NCBI RefSeq assembly: GCF_022788715.1
Contig: NZ_CP085168.1
Location: forward strand, 124,001-188,000
Direction: 5' to 3'
DNA: 64,000 bases
Origin: Sulfitobacter sp. DSM 110093
GTDB taxonomy: Bacteria; Pseudomonadota; Alphaproteobacteria; Rhodobacterales; Rhodobacteraceae
Positions 45,213 to 55,339 of the stretch are shown here, piece by piece (the stretch's first letter is position 1; every line of letters starts with the position of its first letter). A program made the position numbers and the translations under genes. The notes below the pieces were generated by a model. It worked only from the letters and a program-made list of their open reading frames with translations. It was not told where the DNA came from and searched no databases.

Positions 45213-46174
45213 TATGGCTGCTTGCTTTTGGTCAATCATCGCTAACCCGAGCGTGTTTTCTAGTGCGAACAGATCGCACGGTGGATGGCGGCAGAAAATG
45301 AGGTCGCGCACGAGGTTTGGGTTCGACAAGCTATTGGCGAAAGAATCTTCGCCGATGCGCATCTATGCACTCTCCCTCAAAAAACGCCACGTTTTGTGGA
45401 CGCCGAAGATAAGGTTGGCCATCATTTCGCCAACCCAAGTTTCATCTGCACCAAAAATGCAAAGAGCTGGGGTTTCCGGGGCTTCTCGCGATCTTGGTCT
45501 ATCCGGTCGAGGGTCGCGTCATTTGTGGTCCAAAACTCTGCGCCCCTTCATCCTGGTTAAGCATTGCCCGACTCAACGCTTTGCGCCAAGGGCTGTTTGG
45601 GCCAGAAAATATGCGATGGTGTGCTCAGAACGCCCAAACCGACGTTGAAAAAGCTGCGCTGCACGGCGCGCCGTAGCTCTCAGAAAGGGTGGGGGTCGAC
45701 GGAGACGAAACGTCGTACAGAGCACCCCTTTTTGGCTCTTGTGTCAGGCATTTGTGCCCAGAAGGGCAATGGTTGCGCTTGTCCGTCCTGCAGCCGGTGT
45801 AGTCTGCATAGTAGGGTGTCGTGGTGCATTAACTGAAGCCCGTATCGGTCTGTTTCGCCCTATTTCTCTCGTTCTGTTCGGGTTTTGGCGGGAGGATATA
45901 CTCTGTGCCGCTGCGCTTGGCGGTATCTTCTTGAACTGCCCTGCAATCTGATCTGCGGACCCGGGGGGACGCAGTGGTTGCAAGGGCATGCTTATCAAGG
46001 AGGGGGTATGAAATTTGCTATACAGTTTATTATTGCGAAAGAAGTACAGTTAAAGTAATACCCTACTCTATGAGCCCAAGGCTCTGTTCGGTCGTGCCTG
46101 TAAGGCAACGTTGGTGGCCGAGGCATTTATCGAGCAGTGAACGTGGTTCACAAATTTCTGGAGGTAATTCACCC
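45213..46174. promoter_or_regulatory. Long leader region upstream of the S-layer-like gene
   Basis: A 962-bp gap between hipB and the S-layer-like gene. I see no gene with family support; short overlapping frames have no convincing homology. The 3' part must contain the promoter of a probably highly expressed surface protein. GGAGGTAA just before 46175 is a strong ribosome site. A 16-codon open frame with an even stronger site lies at 46008. Confidence 0.45.
46008..46058 (+). CDS. Possible 16-residue leader peptide
   Basis: ATG at 46008 is preceded by AAGGAGGGGG at near-ideal spacing and reads MKFAIQFIIAKEVQLK before TAA. It lies 117 bp upstream of the S-layer-like start. It may be a leader ORF or chance; there is no homology to lean on. 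Confidence 0.25.
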   Translation: MKFAIQFIIAKEVQLK

Positions 46175-49100
46175 ATGGCTACGCAAGCCCAAATCGATCA
46201 GATCGTACAGCTGTACATCGGCTACTTTGATCGCGCTCCCAACCCAACGGGGCTTAACTATTGGATCAATGAGCTAGATAACAACCCTGACATGTCCTAC
46301 CTGGACATTGCACAGTCGTTCTCGGTTCAGCCCGAAGCGACAGGTCTTTATCCTTTCCTGGCGAACCCACAAGTGGCTTCCCCAGAGGCCTTTATTACAG
46401 CTGTTTACTTGAACCTGTTTAACCGCGCGCCCGATGCCGATGGCCTGGCGTACTGGGAAGGCGAATTGGCTGCGGGTAAATCCCCTGGTCGTATGATCAT
46501 TGACATCCAGTCGGGTGCTCAGGATTCTGCTGATGGTCAAGACCTGACCATCCTGAACAACAAAACAGCCGTTGCGCTTGATTGGGTTCAGTCGACCGCA
46601 GACATCTCGGGCTTCTCCTACTTCAACGAAGACGGCAGCATCAATGCAGCTGCTGAAGCTTCCGCCAAAGGCGTTCTGGACGGTGTCGATGCGACAGAGG
46701 AATCCGTTGCTGAAGGCCAAGCCGAAACTGCTGCCTATTTGGACGCTTACGGCGAAACGGGCGCCATTGCTCTCGAAGTTGGCGTCGACAATCTGACCGG
46801 CACCTCCGGCGATGACGTGTTCAATGCGCCGATCGAACAAAACATGCTGGGCGCCGTGACCAACACCTTCGAATCCGGCGACACGCTGGACGGCGGCGAA
46901 GGCATGGACACGCTGAACGTGGACATGACGCTGACCACATCCGGCACAATTCCTGTTGGCCCCGCGATTTCTGCTACAACAAACAGCATCGAAGTTGTGA
47001 ACCTGCGCGAGCAGACACTCAACATCGACACTGGCTTCAACGGCTCCAAAATCGACGCCGAGAAGATGATGGGTGTCGAGCAGTGGTGGTCTGACAACAG
47101 CCGCAGCAACATCCAGATCGAAGACATCCGCTCCAAGCCGATGGACACTGCCTTTGGTCTGAACGAAACGGATCCCGGTGCGGGTTTGAACGCCTACATC
47201 AACGCCAACTACCTGGAAGGCGACGTGGAGTCTGAATCCATCCTGACGCTGACCATCCAGGAAATTAACGCAGACGTGTTGGTTCCTGGCGCTGAGCTTT
47301 CCAACATTGCTGTTGGCAAAGTGACCTTCGATCTGGACGGTACTGAGTACGCGCTGGAATCTGCGGACATCACCGCAGCGAACACCTGGGCCGATCTTGA
47401 AGCTGCTTTGACAGCACAGATCGATGGCACAGCTGGCCTCGAAAACCTGACCGTGTCCCATGTTGGCGACGGTGTCTTCACCATCTCTGACAGCGAAGGC
47501 GGCGCATTGAGTGCAGACCCAGCCACAGCTGTTCTGCTGGGCTTTACTGGCATCGACGTGCGTAACCGCGTTGAAGTGGGTGAAAACCTCGAAACGCTGC
47601 CAACACGCACCACAGTATATCTCGATGACGCCGGCAACGGGTCTCAAGGTGGTGCTGTAAACGTCGCAGGCATGTCCGGCGAGCGCGGCATTGAAGTGAT
47701 GGACGTTGTTGTCGATGACGACAGCCACATCTCGGCTCTGAGCTCGGTAAACCGCGGTGGTCTGAATGGTGAACAGCAGCTGGAAGTTGTGAACGTGACG
47801 CGCGGCAATGCCGACGGCACGCAGAACACCGGCGATCTGAAAATCGGCGTTCGTACCATCGACGCTGGCGGCGAAGAAACCACCACAGATGGTCGTTTGG
47901 CCGGTGGTCTTCAGAACGTTCGCGTCTTCAATGCTGAAGGTTTCGACGGTCAGACGATGATCGCTGCTGCTCTGAACTCCAACGACGTGTTCGACAAATA
48001 TCTCGACCCCGACAATGGCGTTGTCCAGTTCACCTACCACATGGGTGATGCAGGCTCGAACACCAGCCTGTTCGTGCAGAATGAAGTTGCCGCAGATGAT
48101 GACTTCACTCTCGACCTGATTGGTGGGGACGGTGAAGATCGTTTCAACCTGCGCGGTTTGGACGTTAAAGACACCACGTCTGTGGACGGCGAAGGCGGTG
48201 TTGACACTGTCGAGGTTAACACATCGGTTGACGGTAGCTTGGATGGTGCCGGTAACATGCGTGCCTGGGAATCTTTCACCAACGTTGAGAACCTGGTTAT
48301 CGCAGGTAGCGGTGAATTCACTTACGATCCAGCGGTGTTTGACTTCATCGAAGGCAACATGATGGGTCTTGAGACCGTAGTCATCGCGACTGATGGCGAC
48401 GGTGGTCTTGGTGACGACACCACGCTGATCAATCTGGATGAGGGTACGGACGCAGTCATCTCTGGTCGTAACCAAACGCTGAACGACAACGCGAACAACA
48501 ACGCTGATCAGGATTTCCGTACAATCATTCTGGACGAAATCCAGGATGAAGTCGGTGTTGATACGGCGACTGTTGTGCTGGAAAACACAGCGCGTACGAA
48601 TGGTGAGCTGACCGTCAACAACTTGACAGTGAGCAACCCAGAAGTAGGTGTCGATGCACTGGAAATCCAGTCCAACGGCCGGGCCCAAACTTCCAACCAG
48701 GTTACATCCTTCAACGCCGCGGCGCTGAATACATTGACCCTGGTAGGCACGCAGGACCTGACCATTGCTGTAGACGCTCTTGCGGATGCTAACGGGGCGG
48801 GTTCTGGCGCTGGTGCGGCTGCAACCATTGATGGTTCTGATCTGGCTGGTGATCTGGTTCTGGCCACTACTGGTGCTGTTCTGAACAACGCTGGTGCTGA
48901 CAAAGTGACTGGTACTGCAGGTGCAAACGATACGCTGCAGCTCTCTGGTGTGCTTGCACCTGGCGCTGTCATCTCGGGCTTCGAAACCATCCAGTTCGGT
49001 GCGCCGTTCAATGGGTCTGCTGATGCTGCTTCCGGTGTGTTCAACGCAGCAACCGCGAGCGGTGTTGAAGAGTATGTGATCAACCTCCTCAGTGCTGATC

Positions 49101-49951
49101 TGGAGATGAACAACACTGCAGGTGATGAAGAGATCACAGTCAACACCAACCTGACTGATGTTGAAGGCAACAACCTGACGTTCATCGCAGCAGCCGAGGA
49201 CAACAGCAACGCTCTGAACCTGAACTTCCGCGACCTTGATACGTCAAGTGTTGAAGGGGCGAACAATTTCGGTGCGGCTGAAATCTTTGTTGGTAACTAT
49301 AATACTATCAACTTGGACCTTGATGACGATAATGCCACAGGGATCAATGCCTATACATTCGACCTGAACCTGTTGGATGACGATGGTGACAACGACGCCA
49401 GCGGTGCTGCCTACGATATCGATGAAGTGTTCGCTCGGACACTGAATATCACCGGTGGTGGTAACGATGATGGTAGCAATGTGGATACCGTTAGCTTCGC
49501 ACCAGGCAGCCTGTCCAACGTTCTGTCCTTGATCGACTTCTCGGACTACGAAGGTGCAGTTGGGACTATGGTCGTAGACATTCAAGATCAGGCAGATGTG
49601 GATCGTAATATTACAATCCGCTTCAATGACCAGTCTGCGAACGTCACCGAAAACGATCTCGGTGTAGATGATGCGATTGTGACCTACGAGTTCACGCAGG
49701 ATGTTGCGGATGCCTCTGATATCTGGACCATCACAGGCTTCGATGACTTTGCAACTGCGGGCTTGACCAGCTTGTCCATTCTGGATGTCTCTGGTCTCGG
49801 CATCACCGGTCTTGCTGACTTGAGCATCGTTGATGATGGGACCGACACGACCATTACTGCAAATGACCCTGCAGCGTCCGGTCTCGACTTCGAAATCTTC
49901 CTGTCCGGGACTACCGGCGGTCTCAACAACGAGAACTTCACGTTCGCGTAA
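46175..49951 (+). CDS. DUF4214 S-layer-like / type I-secreted surface protein
   Basis: A 1258-residue protein with no Sec signal and, by reading, no cysteine. The N-terminus has two DUF4214 segments (QIVQLYIGYFDRAPNPTGLN and TAVYLNLFNRAPDADGLAYW, within about residues 5-115). After a helical linker comes DNLTGTSGDDVFNAP, then a very long region rich in Asp, Asn, Thr, Gly and Val typical of S-layer/RTX beta-helix proteins. It ends NENFTFA, an acidic/hydrophobic tail suited to type I export. The start is set by GGAGGTAA. A strong terminator follows, and a glycosyltransferase and T1SS genes lie downstream, as around Caulobacter rsaA. Confidence 0.82.
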   Translation: MATQAQIDQIVQLYIGYFDRAPNPTGLNYWINELDNNPDMSYLDIAQSFSVQPEATGLYPFLANPQVASPEAFITAVYLNLFNRAPDADGLAYWEGELAAGKSPGRMIIDIQSGAQDSADGQDLTILNNKTAVALDWVQSTADISGFSYFNEDGSINAAAEASAKGVLDGVDATEESVAEGQAETAAYLDAYGETGAIALEVGVDNLTGTSGDDVFNAPIEQNMLGAVTNTFESGDTLDGGEGMDTLNVDMTLTTSGTIPVGPAISATTNSIEVVNLREQTLNIDTGFNGSKIDAEKMMGVEQWWSDNSRSNIQIEDIRSKPMDTAFGLNETDPGAGLNAYINANYLEGDVESESILTLTIQEINADVLVPGAELSNIAVGKVTFDLDGTEYALESADITAANTWADLEAALTAQIDGTAGLENLTVSHVGDGVFTISDSEGGALSADPATAVLLGFTGIDVRNRVEVGENLETLPTRTTVYLDDAGNGSQGGAVNVAGMSGERGIEVMDVVVDDDSHISALSSVNRGGLNGEQQLEVVNVTRGNADGTQNTGDLKIGVRTIDAGGEETTTDGRLAGGLQNVRVFNAEGFDGQTMIAAALNSNDVFDKYLDPDNGVVQFTYHMGDAGSNTSLFVQNEVAADDDFTLDLIGGDGEDRFNLRGLDVKDTTSVDGEGGVDTVEVNTSVDGSLDGAGNMRAWESFTNVENLVIAGSGEFTYDPAVFDFIEGNMMGLETVVIATDGDGGLGDDTTLINLDEGTDAVISGRNQTLNDNANNNADQDFRTIILDEIQDEVGVDTATVVLENTARTNGELTVNNLTVSNPEVGVDALEIQSNGRAQTSNQVTSFNAAALNTLTLVGTQDLTIAVDALADANGAGSGAGAAATIDGSDLAGDLVLATTGAVLNNAGADKVTGTAGANDTLQLSGVLAPGAVISGFETIQFGAPFNGSADAASGVFNAATASGVEEYVINLLSADLEMNNTAGDEEITVNTNLTDVEGNNLTFIAAAEDNSNALNLNFRDLDTSSVEGANNFGAAEIFVGNYNTINLDLDDDNATGINAYTFDLNLLDDDGDNDASGAAYDIDEVFARTLNITGGGNDDGSNVDTVSFAPGSLSNVLSLIDFSDYEGAVGTMVVDIQDQADVDRNITIRFNDQSANVTENDLGVDDAIVTYEFTQDVADASDIWTITGFDDFATAGLTSLSILDVSGLGITGLADLSIVDDGTDTTITANDPAASGLDFEIFLSGTTGGLNNENFTFA

Positions 49952-49986
49952 GCTAAATCATAAGGCAGGGTTTTCTCTGTCGACGG

Positions 49987-50014
49987 AAAGCCCCCAGAAT
50001 TTCTGGGGGCTTTT
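49987..50014 (+). terminator. Strong Rho-independent terminator of the S-layer-like gene
   Basis: A 13-bp perfect stem (AAAGCCCCCAGAA with its complement) closes on a TT loop and ends in TTTT. It starts 36 bp after the stop and isolates the long gene from the glycosyltransferase. Confidence 0.9.
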
Positions 50015-50207
50015 CACTTTTAATAGGCCTGTAAGGGTTTTCCATTTCCAGGTGATGCGTAATCAAGACGCACGCCATTTGTGGGTAGGTGGATAAGCGC
50101 CAACGCGCTTGGCTGGAGCGCGAAAAAAGATATACCGTCTTTACCTGTGCCCCCCTTCAAAGATACGGGAGTGCGGGTGCACTGGAGGGAGCAGGTAAAG
50201 AGCGACT

Positions 50208-51500
50208 ATGGCGACGATATATTATGATCTTTCTGAGCTATTTTTGTCTGCGGGCTCCAAATTTAAGTATTACGGTATTGCCCGCACAGTACTTGAGGTT
50301 GGGTATGAACTGGCCAACGCCTCCGCTGATGTTCGCTTTGTCATATTTTCCCCTGCACACGACCGATTTTTTGAAATCACACCGCGTATCGGCGCCGCCT
50401 CGGCGAATGGTGTGTTGGATCTAAACTTGCCGGTTGAAGCGAAGCCTGTCCGGCTCCGATATAGCCACCCAAATGCGCATGGGTTGCGCGATACACTTCA
50501 GCCGCTGATGCGCCGCATCGCTAGAAAAGTCAGTTTGAGACGATGGCGTCGCTCGGTCCCCGAGGGCCGTACGCGCGACGTTGACCTCGAAGGCCAAATA
50601 CTTGTGTCTTTAGGGCGCCCAAAAATGATGTCTGACTATCTTGTGGCAATGGATGAAGCGGGCGTTCGAACGCGGTTCTTTCCTTTGTTGCACGATATGA
50701 TCCCGTTGCATGAATATGCCCATCCGCGGCAAAGTATGTTTGCCCGGAATTTTGCGCATGATAACCGCATCGTAGTACAGCATGCTGAAAAACTGCTGAC
50801 CAACTCTGTTTTTACCAAAGATGAGATTGAACAGTTTTCGACTGCAGGGCGTATGTGCTCACTTCCGCCTGTGTTGTCGGTGCCACTCGCGCAAGAAATG
50901 CGTAAATCAGATGAGCCTATCAATCTTGATTTGCCCGAGACGCCTTATTTGCTCGGGGTCGGGATGATGACAGGTCGAAAGAATCTCGAGTGCCTTGTGA
51001 AAGCAATGCATCACTTGGATGAGACGGGCCGCCCAGTGCCTGATCTTATTTTGGCCGGGGCCAAACGAAAACGCACTTTAGAATATGTGAACCGGCCCGA
51101 ATACGCCTCCATCAGGGATAAAATACGGTTTGTTCTAGACCCGAACCAAGCCGAGTTGGCAAAGATTTACGAGAATGCACTGGCTCTGGTCATTCCCAGT
51201 TGCATGGAAGGGTGGGGGCTTCCACTTGGAGAAGCGCTCTGGCTGGGAACACCGGGAATAGCGTCTGATATACCAGCTTTGCGAGAGGTCGGTGGGGATT
51301 TGGCTGAGTATTTCGACCCTGCTGACCCGCGGTCACTTGCTGATATCATCGACCAATTGAGCTCTAATCCAAATAATTACGAGATTCTGAAAGCCAAAAT
51401 CGCGCAAAGCCGCACTGATCTGCGCACCTGGCAACACGTTGCACAAGATATCCTTGTCGCCGTTTCCTCCAGCGAGAGCTCTGATCTCGAACAAAGCTAA
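50208..51500 (+). CDS. Glycosyltransferase family 4 protein
   Basis: A 430-residue GT-B glycosyltransferase. The C-terminal domain has TPYLLGVGMMTGRKNLECLV and the GT4 donor-site pattern EGWGLPLGEALWLGTPGIAS (E-x7-E). The N-terminal part is less conserved (HDMIPLHEYAHPRQ). Located between the S-layer-like protein and its probable exporter, it may glycosylate that protein or make a surface glycan. Confidence 0.88.
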   Translation: MATIYYDLSELFLSAGSKFKYYGIARTVLEVGYELANASADVRFVIFSPAHDRFFEITPRIGAASANGVLDLNLPVEAKPVRLRYSHPNAHGLRDTLQPLMRRIARKVSLRRWRRSVPEGRTRDVDLEGQILVSLGRPKMMSDYLVAMDEAGVRTRFFPLLHDMIPLHEYAHPRQSMFARNFAHDNRIVVQHAEKLLTNSVFTKDEIEQFSTAGRMCSLPPVLSVPLAQEMRKSDEPINLDLPETPYLLGVGMMTGRKNLECLVKAMHHLDETGRPVPDLILAGAKRKRTLEYVNRPEYASIRDKIRFVLDPNQAELAKIYENALALVIPSCMEGWGLPLGEALWLGTPGIASDIPALREVGGDLAEYFDPADPRSLADIIDQLSSNPNNYEILKAKIAQSRTDLRTWQHVAQDILVAVSSSESSDLEQS

Positions 51501-51761
51501 CGAAGTGCCAGCTTTCCATTTGGGGCGAGATTGATAAAGATTGCTACGGATTCTGCATTTATGTGCAATACCGCACTTTATGCAGGGCGCAGCGAGGAGG
51601 GAAATGCAAAAATGTTGATCACTCTTCGCCCCATTGTGGGCGCAAACTAGAATAGGCGAAATTGCGCAGCTTGATTTTTTAATTGGCTGAGGGGCTTTTG
51701 TTCCCGCGGAAACTTGCCTACAAAACGGCAATATAATTTTCTATTGAGGAGGGGCTGTTTG

Positions 51762-51953
51762 ATGGCCAAAGTAACGATTGACGGTCGTGAGTACGATTCT
51801 GATAATTTGAGCGATGATGCGAAACAGCAGCTGGCAAATGTTCAAATCTGTGAGCAACAGGTGCAAAAGCTCCAACGTGAGATCGCAATCACGCAAACGG
51901 CTCGCCAAGCTTACATTAGTGCTCTGAAAGAAGCTCTTCCAACCGACAGCTAA
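51762..51953 (+). CDS. Small coiled-coil protein (DUF6447-like)
   Basis: A 63-residue acidic protein: MAKVTIDGREYDSDNLSDDA followed by a helical heptad region (LANVQICEQQVQKLQREIAI) and a short tail. It resembles the small DUF6447 proteins found beside type I secretion genes, though I hold this loosely. A strong GAGGAGGGG site precedes the ATG and a terminator follows, so it is its own transcript. It may be a chaperone-like helper for the substrate or exporter. Confidence 0.65.
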   Translation: MAKVTIDGREYDSDNLSDDAKQQLANVQICEQQVQKLQREIAITQTARQAYISALKEALPTDS

Positions 51954-52025
51954 CGAGGTCAGATTGGCCGACCTGCTTAAGGCGCATTTGTTTCGCGTAA
52001 GTAGGTCATCTCAACGCAGCTATAG

Positions 52026-52051
52026 ATGGGCCATATTCAGGCCCATTTTTT
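52026..52051 (+). terminator. Rho-independent terminator after the small coiled-coil gene
   Basis: ATGGGCC (52026-52032) pairs with GGCCCAT (52040-52046) across a 7-base loop, followed by TTTTTT. It precedes the ABC exporter gene by about 95 bp, so that gene needs its own promoter or read-through. Confidence 0.85.
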
Positions 52052-52146
52052 CTATGACACAAAGGGTTTTTGACGTAGGGTAAGGCATCCACTGTTCTGA
52101 GGATGGGAACCCACTTTAGCTAAGTTATTCGAGGGAAAGCTGCTTT

Positions 52147-53865
52147 ATGTCGGCACCAACTGCATTGAAACAGGCCTATGGGCGGTTCCGCGCCATTCTG
52201 ATGGCTACGGTAATCTTCAGTTTTTTCGTAAACCTGCTGATGTTTGTAGGTCCGCTCTACATGCTTCAAATCTATGACCGCGTGCTCTCCAGTCGGAGTG
52301 AGTACACGCTGATCATGATTACGAGCGTGGCGGTGGGGCTTTTGGTAACCTACGGGCTACTCGAATTTATTCGCTCAAGAATGCTGGTCCGGGCAGGTTT
52401 GGAATTCGACGAAGCGCTGTCAGGTCCTATGTTTTCCAGGGTGGTTCGCCTGCAATTGGCAAACCCCAATGGCGGTGCGCGCACCGCATTGGGAGACGCC
52501 GACCGGGTGCGTGATTTCATCACCGGTCAAGGCATTTTGGCCTTTTTTGATGCACCTTGGACGCCCCTGTTTCTGGCGCTGTGCTTCGCTTTCCATCCTT
52601 GGCTTGGGGTTGTGGCCACCACAGGTGCCGTCATCATCTTTATCTTAGCCTTGCTAAATGAGCTGCTCACGCGCTCCGCGCTGAAAGAGGCTAATAATGC
52701 AGGCCAAGGGTCCGCGCATTTTGCCAGCGCTGCTTTGCAGAATGCGGATGTCATTCAGGCCATGGGTATGGGCAAAGAGCTGTCTGGCCGCTGGCTTAAG
52801 CAACGCGAAGTCATGCTCAGCAGCCAAGCCTCAGCAAGTGACTGGGCCGGATTTATCATGTCCTGCTCCAAGTTCGTGCGCATGAGCCTGCAGGTCGCCA
52901 TTCTGGGGACGGGCGCTTACCTTGCCATGAACCAGCAGATCTCCCCCGGCATCATGATCGCAGCCTCGATTGTTATGGGCCGCGCACTTGCCCCCGTTGA
53001 GCAAGCTGTGGGCCAGTGGAAGCAGTTCATCTCCGCGCGCCAAGCCAATGAGCGCTTAGGCAAGCTTTTTGATAGCGTTCTGGATGAGACCGATAGGTTG
53101 GAGCAACCAGCCGCAAAAGGCGCTCTGTCGCTTGAGGGGGTCTCAACCGTGGTGCCAGGGTCCCGAGACCCGCTCCTCAAAGGCATTACCTTTAGTCTTG
53201 AGGCCGGCAATGTACTTGCCGTGATTGGGCCAAGCGGATCGGGCAAATCTACGCTCGCGCGTGTGCTTGTCGGTGTGACAGGGGCCGCAGCAGGGGCTGT
53301 ACGTCTTGACGGGACAGAGCTCAATCACTGGGACCCGGATCAGTTGGGCGGCTCGATCGGCTACCTAGCGCAAGAGGTTAAGCTCTTTTCCGGAACGGTT
53401 GCCGAGAACATTGCCCGCTTTACCACGGGAGCCACCGATGAGGAGATCATTGCGGCAGCCCAGCTTGCCGGGGCCCATGAGATGATCCAGGGCCTTCGGG
53501 AAGGCTATGCGACAGAAATCGGCGATGGCGGCGCGCAGCTTTCAGGTGGGCAACGTCAGCGTGTCGGGCTTGCGCGGGCAATTTTCCGCACCCCAAGCTT
53601 GATCGTTTTGGATGAGCCCAACTCCAACCTCGACAGCGAAGGCGAAAACGCTCTGGCACAATGTTTGCTTGCGCTGAAAGCGCTCGGCAAGACTGTTGTG
53701 GTCATCACTCATAAGGCGAACTTGCTGTCCACATCTGATAAGACCCTCATGTTGAGCAACGGCGCTGTTCAAAAGATGTTGGACACAAAAGACCTGTTGA
53801 AACCAAAACAGCCTGAAACACCGCCTCAGCAAGCCGCTGCCAGAGTTACGAACATTGGTGCCTGA
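52147..53865 (+). CDS. Type I secretion ABC transporter/permease (PrtD/RsaD-like)
   Basis: A 572-residue half-transporter. The N-terminal membrane domain has about six helices with the family's MLQIYDRVLSSRSEYTLIMI; Walker A GPSGSGKST, signature LSGGQRQRVGLARAIFR and Walker B LIVLDEPNSNLD follow. There is no peptidase domain at the N-terminus, as in PrtD/RsaD exporters of RTX/S-layer proteins. The HlyD adaptor follows 67 bp downstream. Confidence 0.93.
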   Translation: MSAPTALKQAYGRFRAILMATVIFSFFVNLLMFVGPLYMLQIYDRVLSSRSEYTLIMITSVAVGLLVTYGLLEFIRSRMLVRAGLEFDEALSGPMFSRVVRLQLANPNGGARTALGDADRVRDFITGQGILAFFDAPWTPLFLALCFAFHPWLGVVATTGAVIIFILALLNELLTRSALKEANNAGQGSAHFASAALQNADVIQAMGMGKELSGRWLKQREVMLSSQASASDWAGFIMSCSKFVRMSLQVAILGTGAYLAMNQQISPGIMIAASIVMGRALAPVEQAVGQWKQFISARQANERLGKLFDSVLDETDRLEQPAAKGALSLEGVSTVVPGSRDPLLKGITFSLEAGNVLAVIGPSGSGKSTLARVLVGVTGAAAGAVRLDGTELNHWDPDQLGGSIGYLAQEVKLFSGTVAENIARFTTGATDEEIIAAAQLAGAHEMIQGLREGYATEIGDGGAQLSGGQRQRVGLARAIFRTPSLIVLDEPNSNLDSEGENALAQCLLALKALGKTVVVITHKANLLSTSDKTLMLSNGAVQKMLDTKDLLKPKQPETPPQQAAARVTNIGA

Positions 53866-53932
53866 TGCGTAGAGTTTTAGTTTCAAATAGGAATATCGCA
53901 TCGCTTTATTCCCAAACAAGAAGTGTGGGCTC

Positions 53933-55219
53933 ATGAAGACTTCTCCACGGTTTTATGCCCGGCTGGGGTATTTGGTCATCCTCCTGATCTTCGGAGGGCT
54001 GGGAAGCTGGGCTGCGACGGCCGTGATCGATAGTGCTGTGGTCGCTCCAGGTACTGTTGCTTTGGAAGGGGACAGGAAGGTCGTCCAACACCTAAATGGC
54101 GGTATTATCCGAGAGATCCGGGTAAGAGAGGCCGATCAGGTTGAGGAAGGTGATGTGCTCCTTCTTCTCGATAGCATTGAGGCCAGATCAAACCTAAATT
54201 TGCATATGCAGAGGCTTAATGTTGCACGGGCGACCGAAGCGCGGTTGCTCGCTGAGCAAACCTCGCAAGAAGAAGTCGAGTTCCCCGAGGACCTGGTGAA
54301 GTCAGAAGATCCAAGGGTGCAAGGTGCCTTGCGTACGCAGGGTCAAATATTTTCGGATCGACGATCCATTTTGCTCTCGCAGACAGAAATCTTGGAGTAT
54401 CGGTTGGAGCAGCTAAACGAGCAGATCGTTGGGCTTGATCAACAAAAAGATGCTATGGAGCGTCGGGTTGCGCTGCGCCTAGCTCACTTGGACAGATTGC
54501 AATCTGGCGAACAAAAAGGGGTGATCGAAAGCAACCGTTTGGTAGAACTCGAAGACACCCTGATTGAGACTGAAGCCAGTTTGGGGGAGGTTATCTCAGA
54601 GGCGTCCCAAGTGCGGGGAGCGACGGGCGAGGCCCGCTTGAACCTGCTTAAGCTGGTGCAAGAGTACCGTGAGCGCGCCAATATTGAGTTGAAAGATGTA
54701 CAAGCTGAGATCTCGGAGCTTACAGAGCGTGTTTTAGTGGCCAAAGACACGCTGGACCGTACCGTCATCCGAGCGCCGACATCTGGATCAGTCCAAGACT
54801 TGCAGGCAACCACTGTCGGGTCGGTTGTGCGGTCAGGTGAAGTTCTGATGGAAATCGTGCCGATGGACGAAAACCTCGTCATCGACGCACGTGTGGCGCC
54901 AGTGGATATCGACAGCGTTGTCCCAGGCATGGAGACGGAAGTCCGTCTAAGTGCTTTCAAAACAAAGCTGTTGCCCATCGTCTTCGGCACCGTCCAATCT
55001 GTTTCAAGCGATGTGATAAGTCCCAAGGACCCCAACGATTTGCCTTATTATCTGGCACGCATTCATGTTCCTGAAGCGAATCTACCTGAGGGTATCAAGG
55101 GCAACCTGACACCCGGGATGCCAGGAGATGCCGTTATTGTAACCGGGGAGCGGACAGTGCTGAATTACCTCGTTTCTCCCTTGTCAGAGGCTGTTTCAAA
55201 GAGCTTTCGAGAGGAATGA
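53933..55219 (+). CDS. HlyD-family periplasmic adaptor (PrtE/RsaE-like)
   Basis: A 428-residue membrane-fusion protein. One N-terminal TM (LGYLVILLIFGGLGSWAATA), the lipoyl-like strand GTVALEGDRKVVQHLNGGII, a long coiled coil and the C-terminal barrel (TVIRAPTSGSVQDLQATTVG, ITPGMPGDAVIVTGERT-like end) are present. It links the ABC transporter with TolC in type I secretion. Confidence 0.92.
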   Translation: MKTSPRFYARLGYLVILLIFGGLGSWAATAVIDSAVVAPGTVALEGDRKVVQHLNGGIIREIRVREADQVEEGDVLLLLDSIEARSNLNLHMQRLNVARATEARLLAEQTSQEEVEFPEDLVKSEDPRVQGALRTQGQIFSDRRSILLSQTEILEYRLEQLNEQIVGLDQQKDAMERRVALRLAHLDRLQSGEQKGVIESNRLVELEDTLIETEASLGEVISEASQVRGATGEARLNLLKLVQEYRERANIELKDVQAEISELTERVLVAKDTLDRTVIRAPTSGSVQDLQATTVGSVVRSGEVLMEIVPMDENLVIDARVAPVDIDSVVPGMETEVRLSAFKTKLLPIVFGTVQSVSSDVISPKDPNDLPYYLARIHVPEANLPEGIKGNLTPGMPGDAVIVTGERTVLNYLVSPLSEAVSKSFREE

Positions 55220-55339
55220 GAGGCGTAAGAGCTATGTGCACGTATAAGAGGAGGATAGCGGTCGTAGAGAATCTTTGAACGTCATTGATGTAGCAGGGAA
55301 AATGGTGCTACATTACTTTACGTTTATTGAATCCTAGAT

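Noticed and set aside
45171..45362. Minus-strand frame with DLIFCRHPPCDLFALENTLG upstream of hipB.
   Set aside because: It overlaps the hipBA operator, has no ribosome site, and I recognise no family. It could be a fragment, but the evidence is too thin.
46274..48688. An 804-codon open frame antisense to the S-layer-like gene.
   Set aside because: Its composition is the mirror of a biased Asp/Asn/Thr/Val-rich gene with few stop-generating codons on the other strand. It has no domain features or ribosome site.
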